62,006 nucleotides of DNA from Deltaproteobacteria bacterium. Lineage in GTDB: Bacteria > Myxococcota_A > Polyangia > DRWM01 > JAAZOP01. Below, piece after piece: positions 8,401 through 15,642 of this stretch. How positions within the stretch are numbered: position 1 is the first letter of the stretch; each line of letters begins with the position of its first letter. The DNA is taken from NCBI GenBank assembly GCA_016218815.1, contig JACRCX010000031.1, forward strand, positions 1 through 62,006, written 5' to 3'. Under the pieces are notes generated by a model. That model was given only the letters and a program-made list of their open reading frames with translations, was not told the origin of the DNA and searched no databases. The translations under genes and the position numbers were made by a program.

Positions 8401-10423
8401 GAATCCCTTCGTTCCCATCGTCAAGCCCATCAAGGCGACCGACGCCGTCTCCAACGACCTGAAGTTCGTGGGCTACTCGGCCAGCGCGCTGACGCAGGGG
8501 ATCCTGGTCGAGCTGGTCGGCCTGGACAAGACGACGCAGCCGCTGCTCGGAGTCGGACGGATGGCGAAGGGCCAAACCCCGATCGACGTGGACCGCTTCG
8601 CGTTCGCGGCGGACTTCGCCGGCGCCGCCGGGAAGGGCGGCGGAACGGTGGCCGGCGAGTTCTACCTCTTCGGCGGGATCACGAACGACGGCACGATCGA
8701 CGACCGACTGTGGCTCGGAACGGCGGGGGCGCCCGGCTCGATCGGTGGCGGCGGGTTCATCGGCACCTCCAGCGACGCCGGCGAGCCCGGCCCGCCTCTG
8801 GGCGACCGAATGTTCCCGATCGTCTGGTCCGAGGCGCCGGCAAGGAGTTGGCGGCCTGCCGGCACGGTCGGTTCCGTGCTCGTGCCGTCCGGCGACGGCG
8901 GCGTGTACCTCATCGGCGGCCAGACCGCGGCAGGCGTCAGCAATGTCGCCTACCGCTACTCCATCGCCGATCAGGAGTGGTCCCTCGTCCCCTTGCTCGG
9001 CGAGGCTCCGGCCTTCGGTTCCGCCGCCGGCGTAGCCACCGTCCCGGGAGGCACGTGGCTGTATGGCGGCTGGGATGGAGCTCCCTCCGCAGGGCTGTAC
9101 CGTTTTGACCCGGAGATTCCGCTGCTCGAGCGAGTGGATGGAGCCGAAGACTACTCTCCCGGTCCGCGAGCGAATGCGGCGATCACCGTCGCCCTCGACG
9201 GAACGGAGATCGTCCTGTTCGGCGGGTTCGACGGAACGAACTGGCGCAACGACCTGTGGTCCTTCGACACCGCGGAACGACGCTGGACGCTCGAAGCCGA
9301 GGACTGCCTCGTCGGAAGCTGCCCGCCCGCAGGCCCTGCGGCCGTGGTGACCGAGTTCTCGACCGGCCGCACGGCGGTGGTGCCGGCGCAGCCGTCGGAT
9401 CCGAGAGGCCAGTCATTCTGGGTCCGCTCGGGCAACCGGTGGTGGGCCGCCTCCGACTTCGGTTCAGCGCGAGGTCCCACGGACTGCAATGGGGACGGCC
9501 TGCCGGAAGATGGCGTCGGGGCGATCTGCCGGACGGCGACGGACTGGTGGACCGGGGTCGGGGAGATCCAGTGCGACTCCGTCACGGGCGCGCCGGTCTG
9601 CGTTGCTCCCGGGCCCGGCGAGGCCCCGAGCATCTCCCGCATTCCGCACCTGCGCGACGGCCGCTTCGTCCTTACCCAGGATCAGATGCTGTACGCCGTC
9701 CACGAGCGTCAACTCGCGGTCTACGACCTGGCCGACCCCGCTCGGCCGCACCCCGGCGTCGCGGGACGGCTGACGGACCATGGCCGCGAGGTGATCGCGC
9801 TCGGCGGCCTGCTGCTGGTTGCCACGGAGGGCGGCATCGACGCCTTCCGTCCCATCGACCGCCGGAGAGTCGAGCGGCTCTGGACATGGACCGCCGCCTC
9901 GGGTGTGGACGACGTCGTTGCGGCGGGGACCACGGTGATCGCGGTCGGTCCGTACGCCTTCGACGTGCTGCGGGTCTCGGGCGCGTCTCCTCCGGTGGTC
10001 ATCGGCTCCCACTTCCTGGTGCGGGTGTGGCCTGGCGCGTGGCTGCTGGACCCGCCGGTGCCGGTTCCCGACCTGGTCGGCGGCCTCGCGTCGGGGCGAA
10101 GGCACGCGCTCTTCGACGGCGTGCAACTGGTCATCGCCGACCGTGCCGACATCATCGCGTTCGACCTGCATGCGGGAGCGGTCACGCGCGAGTACCCCTC
10201 CGCGGTGCTGGACACGGCTGTAGCAGGCATGTGGAAAGACGGCACCCGCATCTACGCGACGGACGATGACGGGCTGTCGGGAGAGGTACTCGAGTTGTCG
10301 GACGCCGGTTTCACGGCAATCGGAACGCACGTCCTGGACAGCTTCGTCGATAACGTCGCCCGACAGGGCGACCTGACCGTTCGGCGGACGGGGCACGGGA
10401 TCGAGGTCGCGTACCATGAGTAG
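5447..10423 (+). CDS. Very large secreted protein with TSP type-3 repeats and Kelch-like propeller
   Basis: 1658 aa from ATG 5447, which gives a signal-peptide-like N-terminus (LALASAVGLLATGLVG) ending near an Ala-rich cleavage site. An upstream in-frame start exists at 5396, and the best ribosome binding site (GGGAGGGA) precedes an out-of-frame ATG at 5383. A run of ten G (5459-5468) between these starts could change the frame. Domains: an N-terminal module (to about residue 330) with HMGDDQPVTVVVE and HPVLFLSDGKHHYQ, vaguely Vps62-like; Asp-rich thrombospondin type-3 calcium repeats (about 480-620, e.g. DGDGDGVIDACDNCP); Kelch-type blades (about 1065-1290, e.g. IVLFGGFDGTNWRNDLWSF); and a C-terminal propeller-like region from about 1400. 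It is probably a surface or extracellular protein. Its stop overlaps the next gene by eight bases. Confidence 0.75.
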   Translation: MVLAGGGARAARAGSRLALASAVGLLATGLVGPDEAAARMAEFDGCFRREPDFVCYDGWEGTAEANCDAGDDSELWGLNGSAGPGVEPPAVRLPSDPFVSPSATYGRWLTDVDGDYLVDDAELKLAEAFAPYVVQADASDLPQPEFTPVPCDLGAYPCWCNCALESPDGTCSVHGACWRLIRPRSSTDPEVGEPTILFQVRPLADLDKVGDLLNLPDLYADRLTPIERRITLQYVLLWDQDFGQPGYESTTSHMGDDQPVTVVVEMDPDDASLWRVAAVSDDVDWPWAGIAWPKGKMWFYHPDVDPDGNARGVHPVLFLSDGKHHYQRDLDHEDNWYDVLACPSSATSLVPDDAYAAWDALGYLDRWHETMRFLPPVVANAARDATYARFWYTSEGRKYDWERYTLGNNVGEPEHPGGFPFVDDLSFLCVWIDDPTASGGDPYGLTFDICFDDEFAWDSRPFVGGHGEHEGTTPVQDYWYDHDISDLDDDGRLNDADSCYLQGALEDYGDTWDGDGDGVIDACDNCPETINPDQLNSDGDLAGGDACDACPWTSSGAGAGGYDLDGDEVPDSCDLCPRSSCAERGTDCYLEYAKPAWLPQLPDDDGDTVPDICDNCRAADIPFLARYRDLLDPANAGQANTDWRWEVEHGMPELGDACDPEPTTGSRPWPGAGVHWNSRREGAAGVAEGAVYPADFTMVPRPVVGLGREATCDELDPDGDTVVNDRDWYVPLEFKVRGWNQGELGIEARTESLPVMVSQCPCWDYETDTPLDDVHRCNELDRACPPDGVWGARRPAERLRWLPATIDRWDGSLRNLGIAFRWASDHGEAMDFDFSPTARTESVRWFPAAEALPPGIGVDPRFAIWVRPEVTHLEAAPGAWSERLLSDWGRPSFRWPYVARASSECRPDGPMDCDEYDNAYSSRPLRGRKLDCSAVPVDPPWWADEVASTDTNYFPSGDCPFCMRLEDVIGPYLDPDKWGCPMTSTNPFVPIVKPIKATDAVSNDLKFVGYSASALTQGILVELVGLDKTTQPLLGVGRMAKGQTPIDVDRFAFAADFAGAAGKGGGTVAGEFYLFGGITNDGTIDDRLWLGTAGAPGSIGGGGFIGTSSDAGEPGPPLGDRMFPIVWSEAPARSWRPAGTVGSVLVPSGDGGVYLIGGQTAAGVSNVAYRYSIADQEWSLVPLLGEAPAFGSAAGVATVPGGTWLYGGWDGAPSAGLYRFDPEIPLLERVDGAEDYSPGPRANAAITVALDGTEIVLFGGFDGTNWRNDLWSFDTAERRWTLEAEDCLVGSCPPAGPAAVVTEFSTGRTAVVPAQPSDPRGQSFWVRSGNRWWAASDFGSARGPTDCNGDGLPEDGVGAICRTATDWWTGVGEIQCDSVTGAPVCVAPGPGEAPSISRIPHLRDGRFVLTQDQMLYAVHERQLAVYDLADPARPHPGVAGRLTDHGREVIALGGLLLVATEGGIDAFRPIDRRRVERLWTWTAASGVDDVVAAGTTVIAVGPYAFDVLRVSGASPPVVIGSHFLVRVWPGAWLLDPPVPVPDLVGGLASGRRHALFDGVQLVIADRADIIAFDLHAGAVTREYPSAVLDTAVAGMWKDGTRIYATDDDGLSGEVLELSDAGFTAIGTHVLDSFVDNVARQGDLTVRRTGHGIEVAYHE
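5459..5468 (+). repeat. G10 homopolymer tract at the start of the giant gene
   Basis: Ten consecutive G residues lie four codons after the chosen ATG (5447). Loss of one G would bring the ATG at 5383, which has the better Shine-Dalgarno sequence, into frame with the large reading frame. The tract is therefore either a slippage-prone phase-variation site or a place where the assembly length is uncertain. Confidence 0.7.
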
Positions 10424-11972
10424 GTTCGCAACCCGCGCCGGGCCCCGAGCAGGCGCTGCCGGGGTGCTGGTGTTCGCCGTCGTCATCGTGGTGGAGGGCG
10501 AGGGCTGCAACGGCAACTCCGGGCGCGACGTGCCCGACGCGTGCTCGACGGAAGCATGCACCAGCCAATGCGGCGCCGACGATGCCTGCAACGGTGGGTG
10601 CGTCGATGGTGCGTGTCGCTGCGGTCCGTGCGACGCCAACGGCGATGCCGAAGGTGATGCCGACACCGATCGCCCCGATGTCGCCGACGTGGAGGATCAT
10701 GCGGGGGACGACGTGGAGGTGGACGCGGAGTCGGGCGAAGATGCGCGGGACGTCTGGGATGCGCCGCCCTGGGACGCGCCCGAGGGCTGCTGCGCCGAAT
10801 CGGACGCCGGGGGCGACTGCGTCGGCCCCGCAGACGAGCACCTCGCCGACCGGACCCTTGGGGAAAGCTGGTGCTTCGCGCTGCGTCTCGACGACCTGTC
10901 ATCGCAGTGGTACCAACCGGCGCCCGGCTGCGAACAGGTGACGTACGAGTCCTTCCTGTTCTTGGGAATGCCGGCCAACTGGCAGATCGTCGACGGGGAA
11001 GTCCTGACGACCGGCCGCGAAGGTGTCGCACGCACGGGTCCCACCTGCCGGTGTCGAGAGTTGCTCCACCTCGATTGCGACGGATGCCCCGCATCATACG
11101 CTGCGCGTGCGTCGCCGCGTGGGACGGTCTACGAAGCCGACGACGGACACGATCCCGGATGCCCACAAGACTTGGTCTTCTACGATCCCGCCATCCGCTC
11201 AAAGACCGTGGTATTTCTGCGCGAATCGAGACTGTGGGACGGTTCGTGCGATCCCCAGGGCTACCGCTTCCCTCAGGCCCTCATCGATACCGTCGGCGTC
11301 TTCTCGGTCGAGAACGGGCATGATGCCGATGGGAACTACCAGTTCATGACGATGGACGTGCTGACCGGGGCCGAGGTTGACCTGACGTCGGCCTCGTATC
11401 CGTCGGGGGTTTCGCTCCACGATGCCCACTCCTGGGATCGGTACGTGATCATCTCCGGCACCGGCGCGCGCCTCGTGCTGTTGGACGCAATCGCGGGCAC
11501 CGCGACGGACTTCACGCCGGCGGCTCCGGATCCGTCCTGCAAGTACTCCGCCGACATCAACGACGGGACGATTTGCTGGACCGATGGCTCGCGGCTGGAG
11601 CTGTGCGATCTGCGGATGGAGGTAGGGAACCGGATCCTGTGCAGCGACCTCACCGGCAATCCCGTCTGGCAGGCGTCCGACGACGCGACGGCGATGGTGG
11701 TAGATCCCAGCGTCTCGACCGACTGGGTGGCCTATGGCGTGAACTTCGGCGACGACATCCGACTCTACCACCGACGCCTGGGAGGCCACTACTGGCTCTT
11801 CGACCGGACGCCCGGGTTCCACCCGGCGGACATCCCCGACTCTGGAGCCTCGAATCCGCGGCTGTACGGCGACTACATCTACTTCCAGGTCGGCGGCCCC
11901 GATCCCGCTCGCGCGCAGGGCAACGTGTATCGCTGCAACCTGCGCGTCCTCTTCCCGGAGGCGTACGAGTAG
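10416..11972 (+). CDS. Cys-rich secreted protein, tandem paralogue 1 (CS-alpha/beta-like module plus sensor-like C-terminus)
   Basis: 518 aa. A hydrophobic N-terminus (VLVFAVVIVV) leads to Cys31. Cys43-48-52-62-67-69 follow the CX4CX3CX9CX4CXC spacing with an extra pair (Cys58, Cys72), then an Asp/Glu/Ala-rich linker to about residue 110. The remainder (about 390 aa) is unrecognised. It contains repeated beta-strand-like segments (DRYVIISGTGARLVLLD, KYSADINDGTICWTDG), suggesting a beta-propeller. It overlaps the upstream giant gene by eight bases (ATGAGTAG) and has a close paralogue immediately downstream. The DP..D acidic linker is a style shared with the lipoproteins at 16592 and 27294. Confidence 0.75.
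   Translation: MSRFATRAGPRAGAAGVLVFAVVIVVEGEGCNGNSGRDVPDACSTEACTSQCGADDACNGGCVDGACRCGPCDANGDAEGDADTDRPDVADVEDHAGDDVEVDAESGEDARDVWDAPPWDAPEGCCAESDAGGDCVGPADEHLADRTLGESWCFALRLDDLSSQWYQPAPGCEQVTYESFLFLGMPANWQIVDGEVLTTGREGVARTGPTCRCRELLHLDCDGCPASYAARASPRGTVYEADDGHDPGCPQDLVFYDPAIRSKTVVFLRESRLWDGSCDPQGYRFPQALIDTVGVFSVENGHDADGNYQFMTMDVLTGAEVDLTSASYPSGVSLHDAHSWDRYVIISGTGARLVLLDAIAGTATDFTPAAPDPSCKYSADINDGTICWTDGSRLELCDLRMEVGNRILCSDLTGNPVWQASDDATAMVVDPSVSTDWVAYGVNFGDDIRLYHRRLGGHYWLFDRTPGFHPADIPDSGASNPRLYGDYIYFQVGGPDPARAQGNVYRCNLRVLFPEAYE
10542..10631 (+). other. CS-alpha/beta-like eight-cysteine module (protein segment)
   Basis: Residues 43-72 of the protein at 10416. Spacing is CX4CX3CX5CX3CX4CXCX2C. 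Without the extra Cys58/Cys72 pair it has the six-Cys CX3C...GXC...CXC order of cysteine-stabilised alpha/beta peptides. Confidence 0.5.
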
Positions 11973-12029
11973 GTGGGGGCCAAGGGGGTCTGCGATTCGT
12001 GAGCGGGTGACGCTGCTTGGATGTTCACC

Positions 12030-12080
12030 GACCTCGCGGTCCGGCGAGCCGGGCACGGGATCGAGGTCGCGTACCATGAG
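12030..12080 (+). pseudogene. Remnant of the 3' end of the giant gene between the tandem paralogues
   Basis: Directly upstream of the second paralogue an in-frame relic reads DLAVRRAGHGIEVAYHE then stop, against DLTVRRTGHGIEVAYHE at the true end of the giant gene (10370-10423). About 35 bases around the second gene's ATG are identical to those around the first. This shows the tandem duplication unit began inside the 3' end of the upstream gene and carried the ATGAGTAG overlap with it. Confidence 0.85.
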
Positions 12081-13635
12081 TAGGTCGCCGACCTGTCCGA
12101 TGTGCGGAGTATGCGCCGCGCTGGCGCTGCTGCTCGCACTCGTCGTCCTGGTGGAGGGCGAGGGTTGCAACGGCAACTCCGGACGCGATGTGCCGGACGC
12201 GTGCATGGCGGATGCATGCGCGAGCCAATGCGCCGCCGACGGCTCTTGCAACGGCGGATGCGTCGATGGTGCGTGCCGCTGCGGTCCCTGCGATGCCGGC
12301 GGCGATGCCGAAGGTGATGCCGACACCGATCGCCCCGATGTCGCCGACGTGGAGGACCATGCGGGGGAGGAGGTGGAGGCGGACGCGGAAGCGGGCGAGG
12401 ACGCGGCGGACGTCTGGGATGCGCCGCCCTGGGACGCGCCCGAGGGCTGTTGCGCCGAGTCGGACGCCGGTGGCGACTGCGTCGGTCCCGCGGACGAACG
12501 ACTGGCCGACCGGGCCCTTGGGGAAAGCTGGTGCTTCGCACCCCGCATCGACAACCTGACCTCGCAGTGGTACGAACCGGCGCCTGGCTGCGAGCAGGTG
12601 ACGTACGAGTCGTTTCTGTACGGGGGAATGCCCGCCGTGTGGCAGATCCGTGACGACGGCATTCTGACCATAGGACAGGAAGGTGTCGCACGCACGGATC
12701 GCGGGTGCCGATGTCGTAAACTCCTGCACGGAAACTGCGATGGCTGCCCTCGCGCCCACCAAGGTCGTGAGTCAGGGTCATGGATCGTCTACGAGGCAGA
12801 CGACGCCAGGCCGGCAGGATGTGCCCAGCAACTCGTCCTCTTCGATGCGGCAGCGGAGTCCAAGACCATCTTGTTCGATCGTGAACCGCGTTTCTGGGAC
12901 AGCATGTGCGATCCGCAGGGGTTCCGCTACCCGCTGGCACTCATCGGCACCGTCGGCGTGTTCTCCGTCGAGAACGGCCACGATGCCGACGGGAATTACC
13001 AGTTCATGACGATGGACGTCTTGACCGGGGCCGAGGTTGACCTGACGTCGGCCTCGTACCCGGCGGGCGTCTCGCTCCACGATGCTCACTCCTGGGATCG
13101 GTATGTGATCATCTCCGGCACCGGCGTGCGCCTGGTGCTGTTGGACGCAATCGCGGGTACCGCTACGGACTTCACGCCTGCCGCCCCGGACCCGTCGTGC
13201 AAGTACTCCGCCGACATCAACGACGGGACGATCTGCTGGACCGATGGATCGCGGCTGGAGCTGTGCGATCTTCGCATGGAGGCAGGGAACCGGATCTTGT
13301 GCAGCGACCTCACCGGCGATCCCGTCTGGCAAGCATCGGACGACGCAACGGAGATCGTCGGCCGCCCGAGCGTTTCGGCGGAGTGGGTCGCCTGGGACGT
13401 GAACCTCCCCAGCAACGACATCCGGCTCCACCATCGGCGGCTCGGCACGCACTACTGGCTCTTTGATCGGACGTCCGGCTTTCATCCCGCGGAGATCCCG
13501 GGCAGCGGAGCCGCCAACCCCCGCCTGCAGGGGGACTACATCTACTTCCAGGTCGGTGGTCCCGACCCGGTTCACGCGCAGGGCAACGTCTACCGCTGCA
13601 ACCTGCGCGTGCTCTTCCCGGAGGCGTACGAGTAG
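12076..13635 (+). CDS. Cys-rich secreted protein, tandem paralogue 2
   Basis: 519 aa from ATG 12076, chosen because it matches the paralogue's start exactly (an upstream in-frame start at 12007 lies in the duplicated relic). A hydrophobic leader (AALALLLALVVLV) is followed by Cys31 and the same eight-Cys module (residues 43-72), acidic linker and long C-terminal region as the protein at 10416. The last about 225 residues are nearly identical to the paralogue. A block at about residues 170-275 is strongly diverged, giving a mosaic pattern. No enzymatic motif is visible. Function unknown; export to the cell surface or periplasm is inferred from the leader. Confidence 0.75.
   Translation: MSRSPTCPMCGVCAALALLLALVVLVEGEGCNGNSGRDVPDACMADACASQCAADGSCNGGCVDGACRCGPCDAGGDAEGDADTDRPDVADVEDHAGEEVEADAEAGEDAADVWDAPPWDAPEGCCAESDAGGDCVGPADERLADRALGESWCFAPRIDNLTSQWYEPAPGCEQVTYESFLYGGMPAVWQIRDDGILTIGQEGVARTDRGCRCRKLLHGNCDGCPRAHQGRESGSWIVYEADDARPAGCAQQLVLFDAAAESKTILFDREPRFWDSMCDPQGFRYPLALIGTVGVFSVENGHDADGNYQFMTMDVLTGAEVDLTSASYPAGVSLHDAHSWDRYVIISGTGVRLVLLDAIAGTATDFTPAAPDPSCKYSADINDGTICWTDGSRLELCDLRMEAGNRILCSDLTGDPVWQASDDATEIVGRPSVSAEWVAWDVNLPSNDIRLHHRRLGTHYWLFDRTSGFHPAEIPGSGAANPRLQGDYIYFQVGGPDPVHAQGNVYRCNLRVLFPEAYE
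12202..12291 (+). other. CS-alpha/beta-like eight-cysteine module (protein segment)
   Basis: Residues 43-72 of the protein at 12076, with the same Cys spacing as its paralogue and several changed residues between the cysteines. Retention of all eight Cys while loop residues vary suggests selection for a disulfide-bonded fold. Confidence 0.5.
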
Positions 13636-13717
13636 CGCGTCGGACCCGTCGCGGCGGCGGGAAGCGCCTACGAACGTCGTAGCGCCAATGCCGGGGCTTG
13701 GACCTTCCCTGCCCGAA

Positions 13718-13748
13718 GTCGAAACAATTTGGTCGAAACAATTTAGTC
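13718..13748 (+). repeat. 14-bp direct repeat upstream of the rplU promoter
   Basis: GTCGAAACAATTTG is followed at once by GTCGAAACAATTTA and a partial third GTC. The pair is AT-richer than its surroundings and lies just 5' of a promoter-like sequence, so it could be an operator or an UP-element-like site. Confidence 0.6.
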
Positions 13749-13776
13749 TTGCCTTGCGGCCCCCGATGAGTATGCT
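13749..13776 (+). promoter_or_regulatory. Predicted sigma-70-type promoter of rplU-rpmA
   Basis: TTGCCT (13749-13754), a 16-nt spacer and TATGCT (13771-13776) resemble -35 and -10 boxes. Transcription would start near 13783, placing the inverted repeat below at the very 5' end of the mRNA. Prediction by eye only. Confidence 0.4.
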
Positions 13777-13780
13777 CGCC

Positions 13781-13824
13781 AACCCGCGCGGGGTGGGAGC
13801 TCCCGGAAGCCCCGCGCGCGGGTT
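13781..13824 (+). promoter_or_regulatory. Leader hairpin of the rplU-rpmA mRNA
   Basis: AACCCGCGCGGGG (13781-13793) pairs with CCCCGCGCGCGGGTT (13810-13824) around a 16-nt loop, with a 2-nt bulge. The stem ends next to the Shine-Dalgarno sequence GAGGTG and the ATG at 13837. There is no T-run, so this is more likely a leader structure (ribosomal-protein autoregulation or mRNA stability) than a terminator. Confidence 0.5.
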
Positions 13825-13836
13825 GAGGTGCTGGCG

Positions 13837-14157
13837 ATGTATGCGATCATCGAGACGGGCGGGAAGCAGTACCGCGTGAAGACGGGCGACCGGGTGCAGG
13901 TCGAGAAGCTGCCCGGCGACGTCGGCGCGACGGTCAAGATCGACCGCGTGCTGCTCTTGGGCGGCACCGCGGACGCGCCGATCGTCGGCCGGCCGGTCGT
14001 CCAGGGTGCGGCCGTGGAGGGCGAGATCGTCGCCCAGGGCCGGGGACCGAAGCTCACGACCTTCAAGCTCAAGAAGCGGAAGTGGTACCGCCGGAAGATC
14101 GGGCACCGTCAGGCGTATACGGAGCTCAAGGTGACTGCGATCCACAAGGGCGCCTAG
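13837..14157 (+). CDS. rplU: 50S ribosomal protein L21
   Basis: 106 aa, normal for bL21. The ATG at 13837 ([18 protein letters not shown]) matches the universal bL21 N-terminus; GTG at 13828 would add three residues and overlaps the Shine-Dalgarno sequence. [24 protein letters not shown] near the C-terminus is the conserved rRNA-binding KKRRKxYxRxxGHRQ region. The protein binds 23S rRNA in the large subunit. It pairs with rpmA 19 bases downstream in the usual rplU-rpmA order. The upstream hairpin and promoter suggest the operon starts here. Confidence 0.97.
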   Translation: MYAIIETGGKQYRVKTGDRVQVEKLPGDVGATVKIDRVLLLGGTADAPIVGRPVVQGAAVEGEIVAQGRGPKLTTFKLKKRKWYRRKIGHRQAYTELKVTAIHKGA

Positions 14158-14176
14158 GGCGCGGCGAGGGATTCCC

Positions 14177-14419
14177 ATGGGCAAGAGCAGAGCGGGAGTC
14201 AACGGACGCAACAGCCCCGGCCAACACCGGGGCGTCAAGATCCACGCCGGCCAGACGGTCGGCGCCGGCGCGATCATCGTCCGCCAGGTCGGATCGCACT
14301 TCCACGCCGGGGTCAACGTCGGCACCGGGCGCGACTTCACGCTGTTCGCGCTCAAGGCCGGCGTGGTCCACTTCCAGGTCGCCGGCGCCCGCCGCGTCGT
14401 CTCCATCGTTCCGGCTTGA
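14177..14419 (+). CDS. rpmA: 50S ribosomal protein L27
   Basis: 80 aa, the usual length of bL27. The conserved core [27 protein letters not shown] is intact. In bL27 the flexible N-terminal tail reaches the peptidyl-transferase centre; here it reads [20 protein letters not shown], without the usual MAHKKA start but still basic and Gly-rich. Obg and the other genes that often follow rpmA are not present; an unrelated lipoprotein comes next. Confidence 0.95.
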   Translation: MGKSRAGVNGRNSPGQHRGVKIHAGQTVGAGAIIVRQVGSHFHAGVNVGTGRDFTLFALKAGVVHFQVAGARRVVSIVPA

Positions 14420-14530
14420 CGCGCCTCTGATTCCATCGTACAGCGCGCCCATTCGCAGCCCCGGGGGGGGCTGGAGTCCGCGCTCACGGACGCATCGGCG
14501 ATCCGCGATCCGGCGGACGGGAGGTGGAGA

Positions 14531-15613
14531 ATGACTCGCTTCGTCGGTCTCTCGGCAATCGTTCTGCTCGCGGGCGCCTGCGAGGAAGGCGCCACGACGC
14601 CCGAGGAAATCACCTGCGCGATCCTGTCGCCCGCGGACGGGACGCTGGTCCACGACCGCCAGGCCGTCGAAATCGGCCACACCGGCCCGGTCGTGCGGGT
14701 CGAGCTCCTGGCCGGCGACGAGGTCGTCGCCTCCGCCGACGTTCTCGACGAGGCCGCCGAGTCGGTCACCCTGGAGTGGGACTCCGCCGCGTCGGCGGAC
14801 GGCTCCGTCACCCTCACCGCCCGCGCGCTCGGCGACGGCGAGACCTCCACGACCAGCGAGCCGCTCCCGGTCGACGTCGACAACACCGCCCCCGTCGTCC
14901 GGCTCGGGCTCGACCGCTTCGGCCTCGTCCGCGGCGACGCCGACGTCGCGCTGGACCTCGTCGAGGCGCACCCGGCGACGGTGCGCGTGGTCGACCAGTT
15001 CGGGACCGTCTACGACGGGCCGGCCGACGCCTCGGGGTCCTTCCCCTGGGATGCGACCGCCGCCGAGGAGCGGGTGCACTGGCTGGACGTCGAGGTGGTC
15101 GACGCGGCGGGGCACTCCGGCTCGCTGCTCCAGTTCCCGGTGATCGTCGTCAACCACGGCGACGCCTACGAGGTCGAGTACGACCCGGCGGCGCGGTTGT
15201 TCGTCCCGGCGGACTACGCGACGGTCGAGTACCACACGCGCGGCATGGTGCCGACCCACGCCGGCGTCAAGCGGCTCATCTCGTGGATCACGTGGGACCC
15301 GGAGGCGGACTGGCTGGTGGAGTACTCGATCGGCGAGGGCCTCTGCCCGCACCGCGGCATCTCCTTCATCTCGGAAGAGTCGCGCAGCGGCGAGATCGTC
15401 CTGGAGCTGGGACGCGACGAGCTGCCGTCGTCGATCATCACGCTCTTCCCCGCCGAGGACCGGGCCAGCTCGAGCTTCCCGACCAACGACGATCCGCTGA
15501 CCTTCGGCATGTTCTTCGGCCACGCCTCGCCGCTCGAGCCGGCCGAGCACGTCGAGGAGACGCTGCCGATCGAGATGCACTACGTGCTGATCGACGAGCC
15601 GCCCGCGCCGTAG
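14531..15613 (+). CDS. Lipoprotein with Ig-like domains, function unknown
   Basis: 360 aa. The leader MTRFVGLSAIVLLAGAC has a near-lipobox (AGAC), so export and lipid anchoring are likely. Residues about 25-220 contain two Ig-like beta-sandwich segments (PADGTLVHDRQAVEIGHTGP; PVDVDNTAPVVRLGLDRFG), a pattern common in myxobacterial surface lipoproteins. The C-terminal about 150 residues (HTRGMVPTHAGVKRLISWI onward, with GHASPLEPAEHVEE) are unrecognised. A GGAGGTG Shine-Dalgarno sequence lies six bases upstream of the ATG. It is followed 29 bases later by the cytochrome-like gene, so a shared transcript is possible. Confidence 0.75.
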   Translation: MTRFVGLSAIVLLAGACEEGATTPEEITCAILSPADGTLVHDRQAVEIGHTGPVVRVELLAGDEVVASADVLDEAAESVTLEWDSAASADGSVTLTARALGDGETSTTSEPLPVDVDNTAPVVRLGLDRFGLVRGDADVALDLVEAHPATVRVVDQFGTVYDGPADASGSFPWDATAAEERVHWLDVEVVDAAGHSGSLLQFPVIVVNHGDAYEVEYDPAARLFVPADYATVEYHTRGMVPTHAGVKRLISWITWDPEADWLVEYSIGEGLCPHRGISFISEESRSGEIVLELGRDELPSSIITLFPAEDRASSSFPTNDDPLTFGMFFGHASPLEPAEHVEETLPIEMHYVLIDEPPAP

Positions 15614-15642
15614 CGCGCGGCGCGTCGCAGCCGTCCCAGGAC

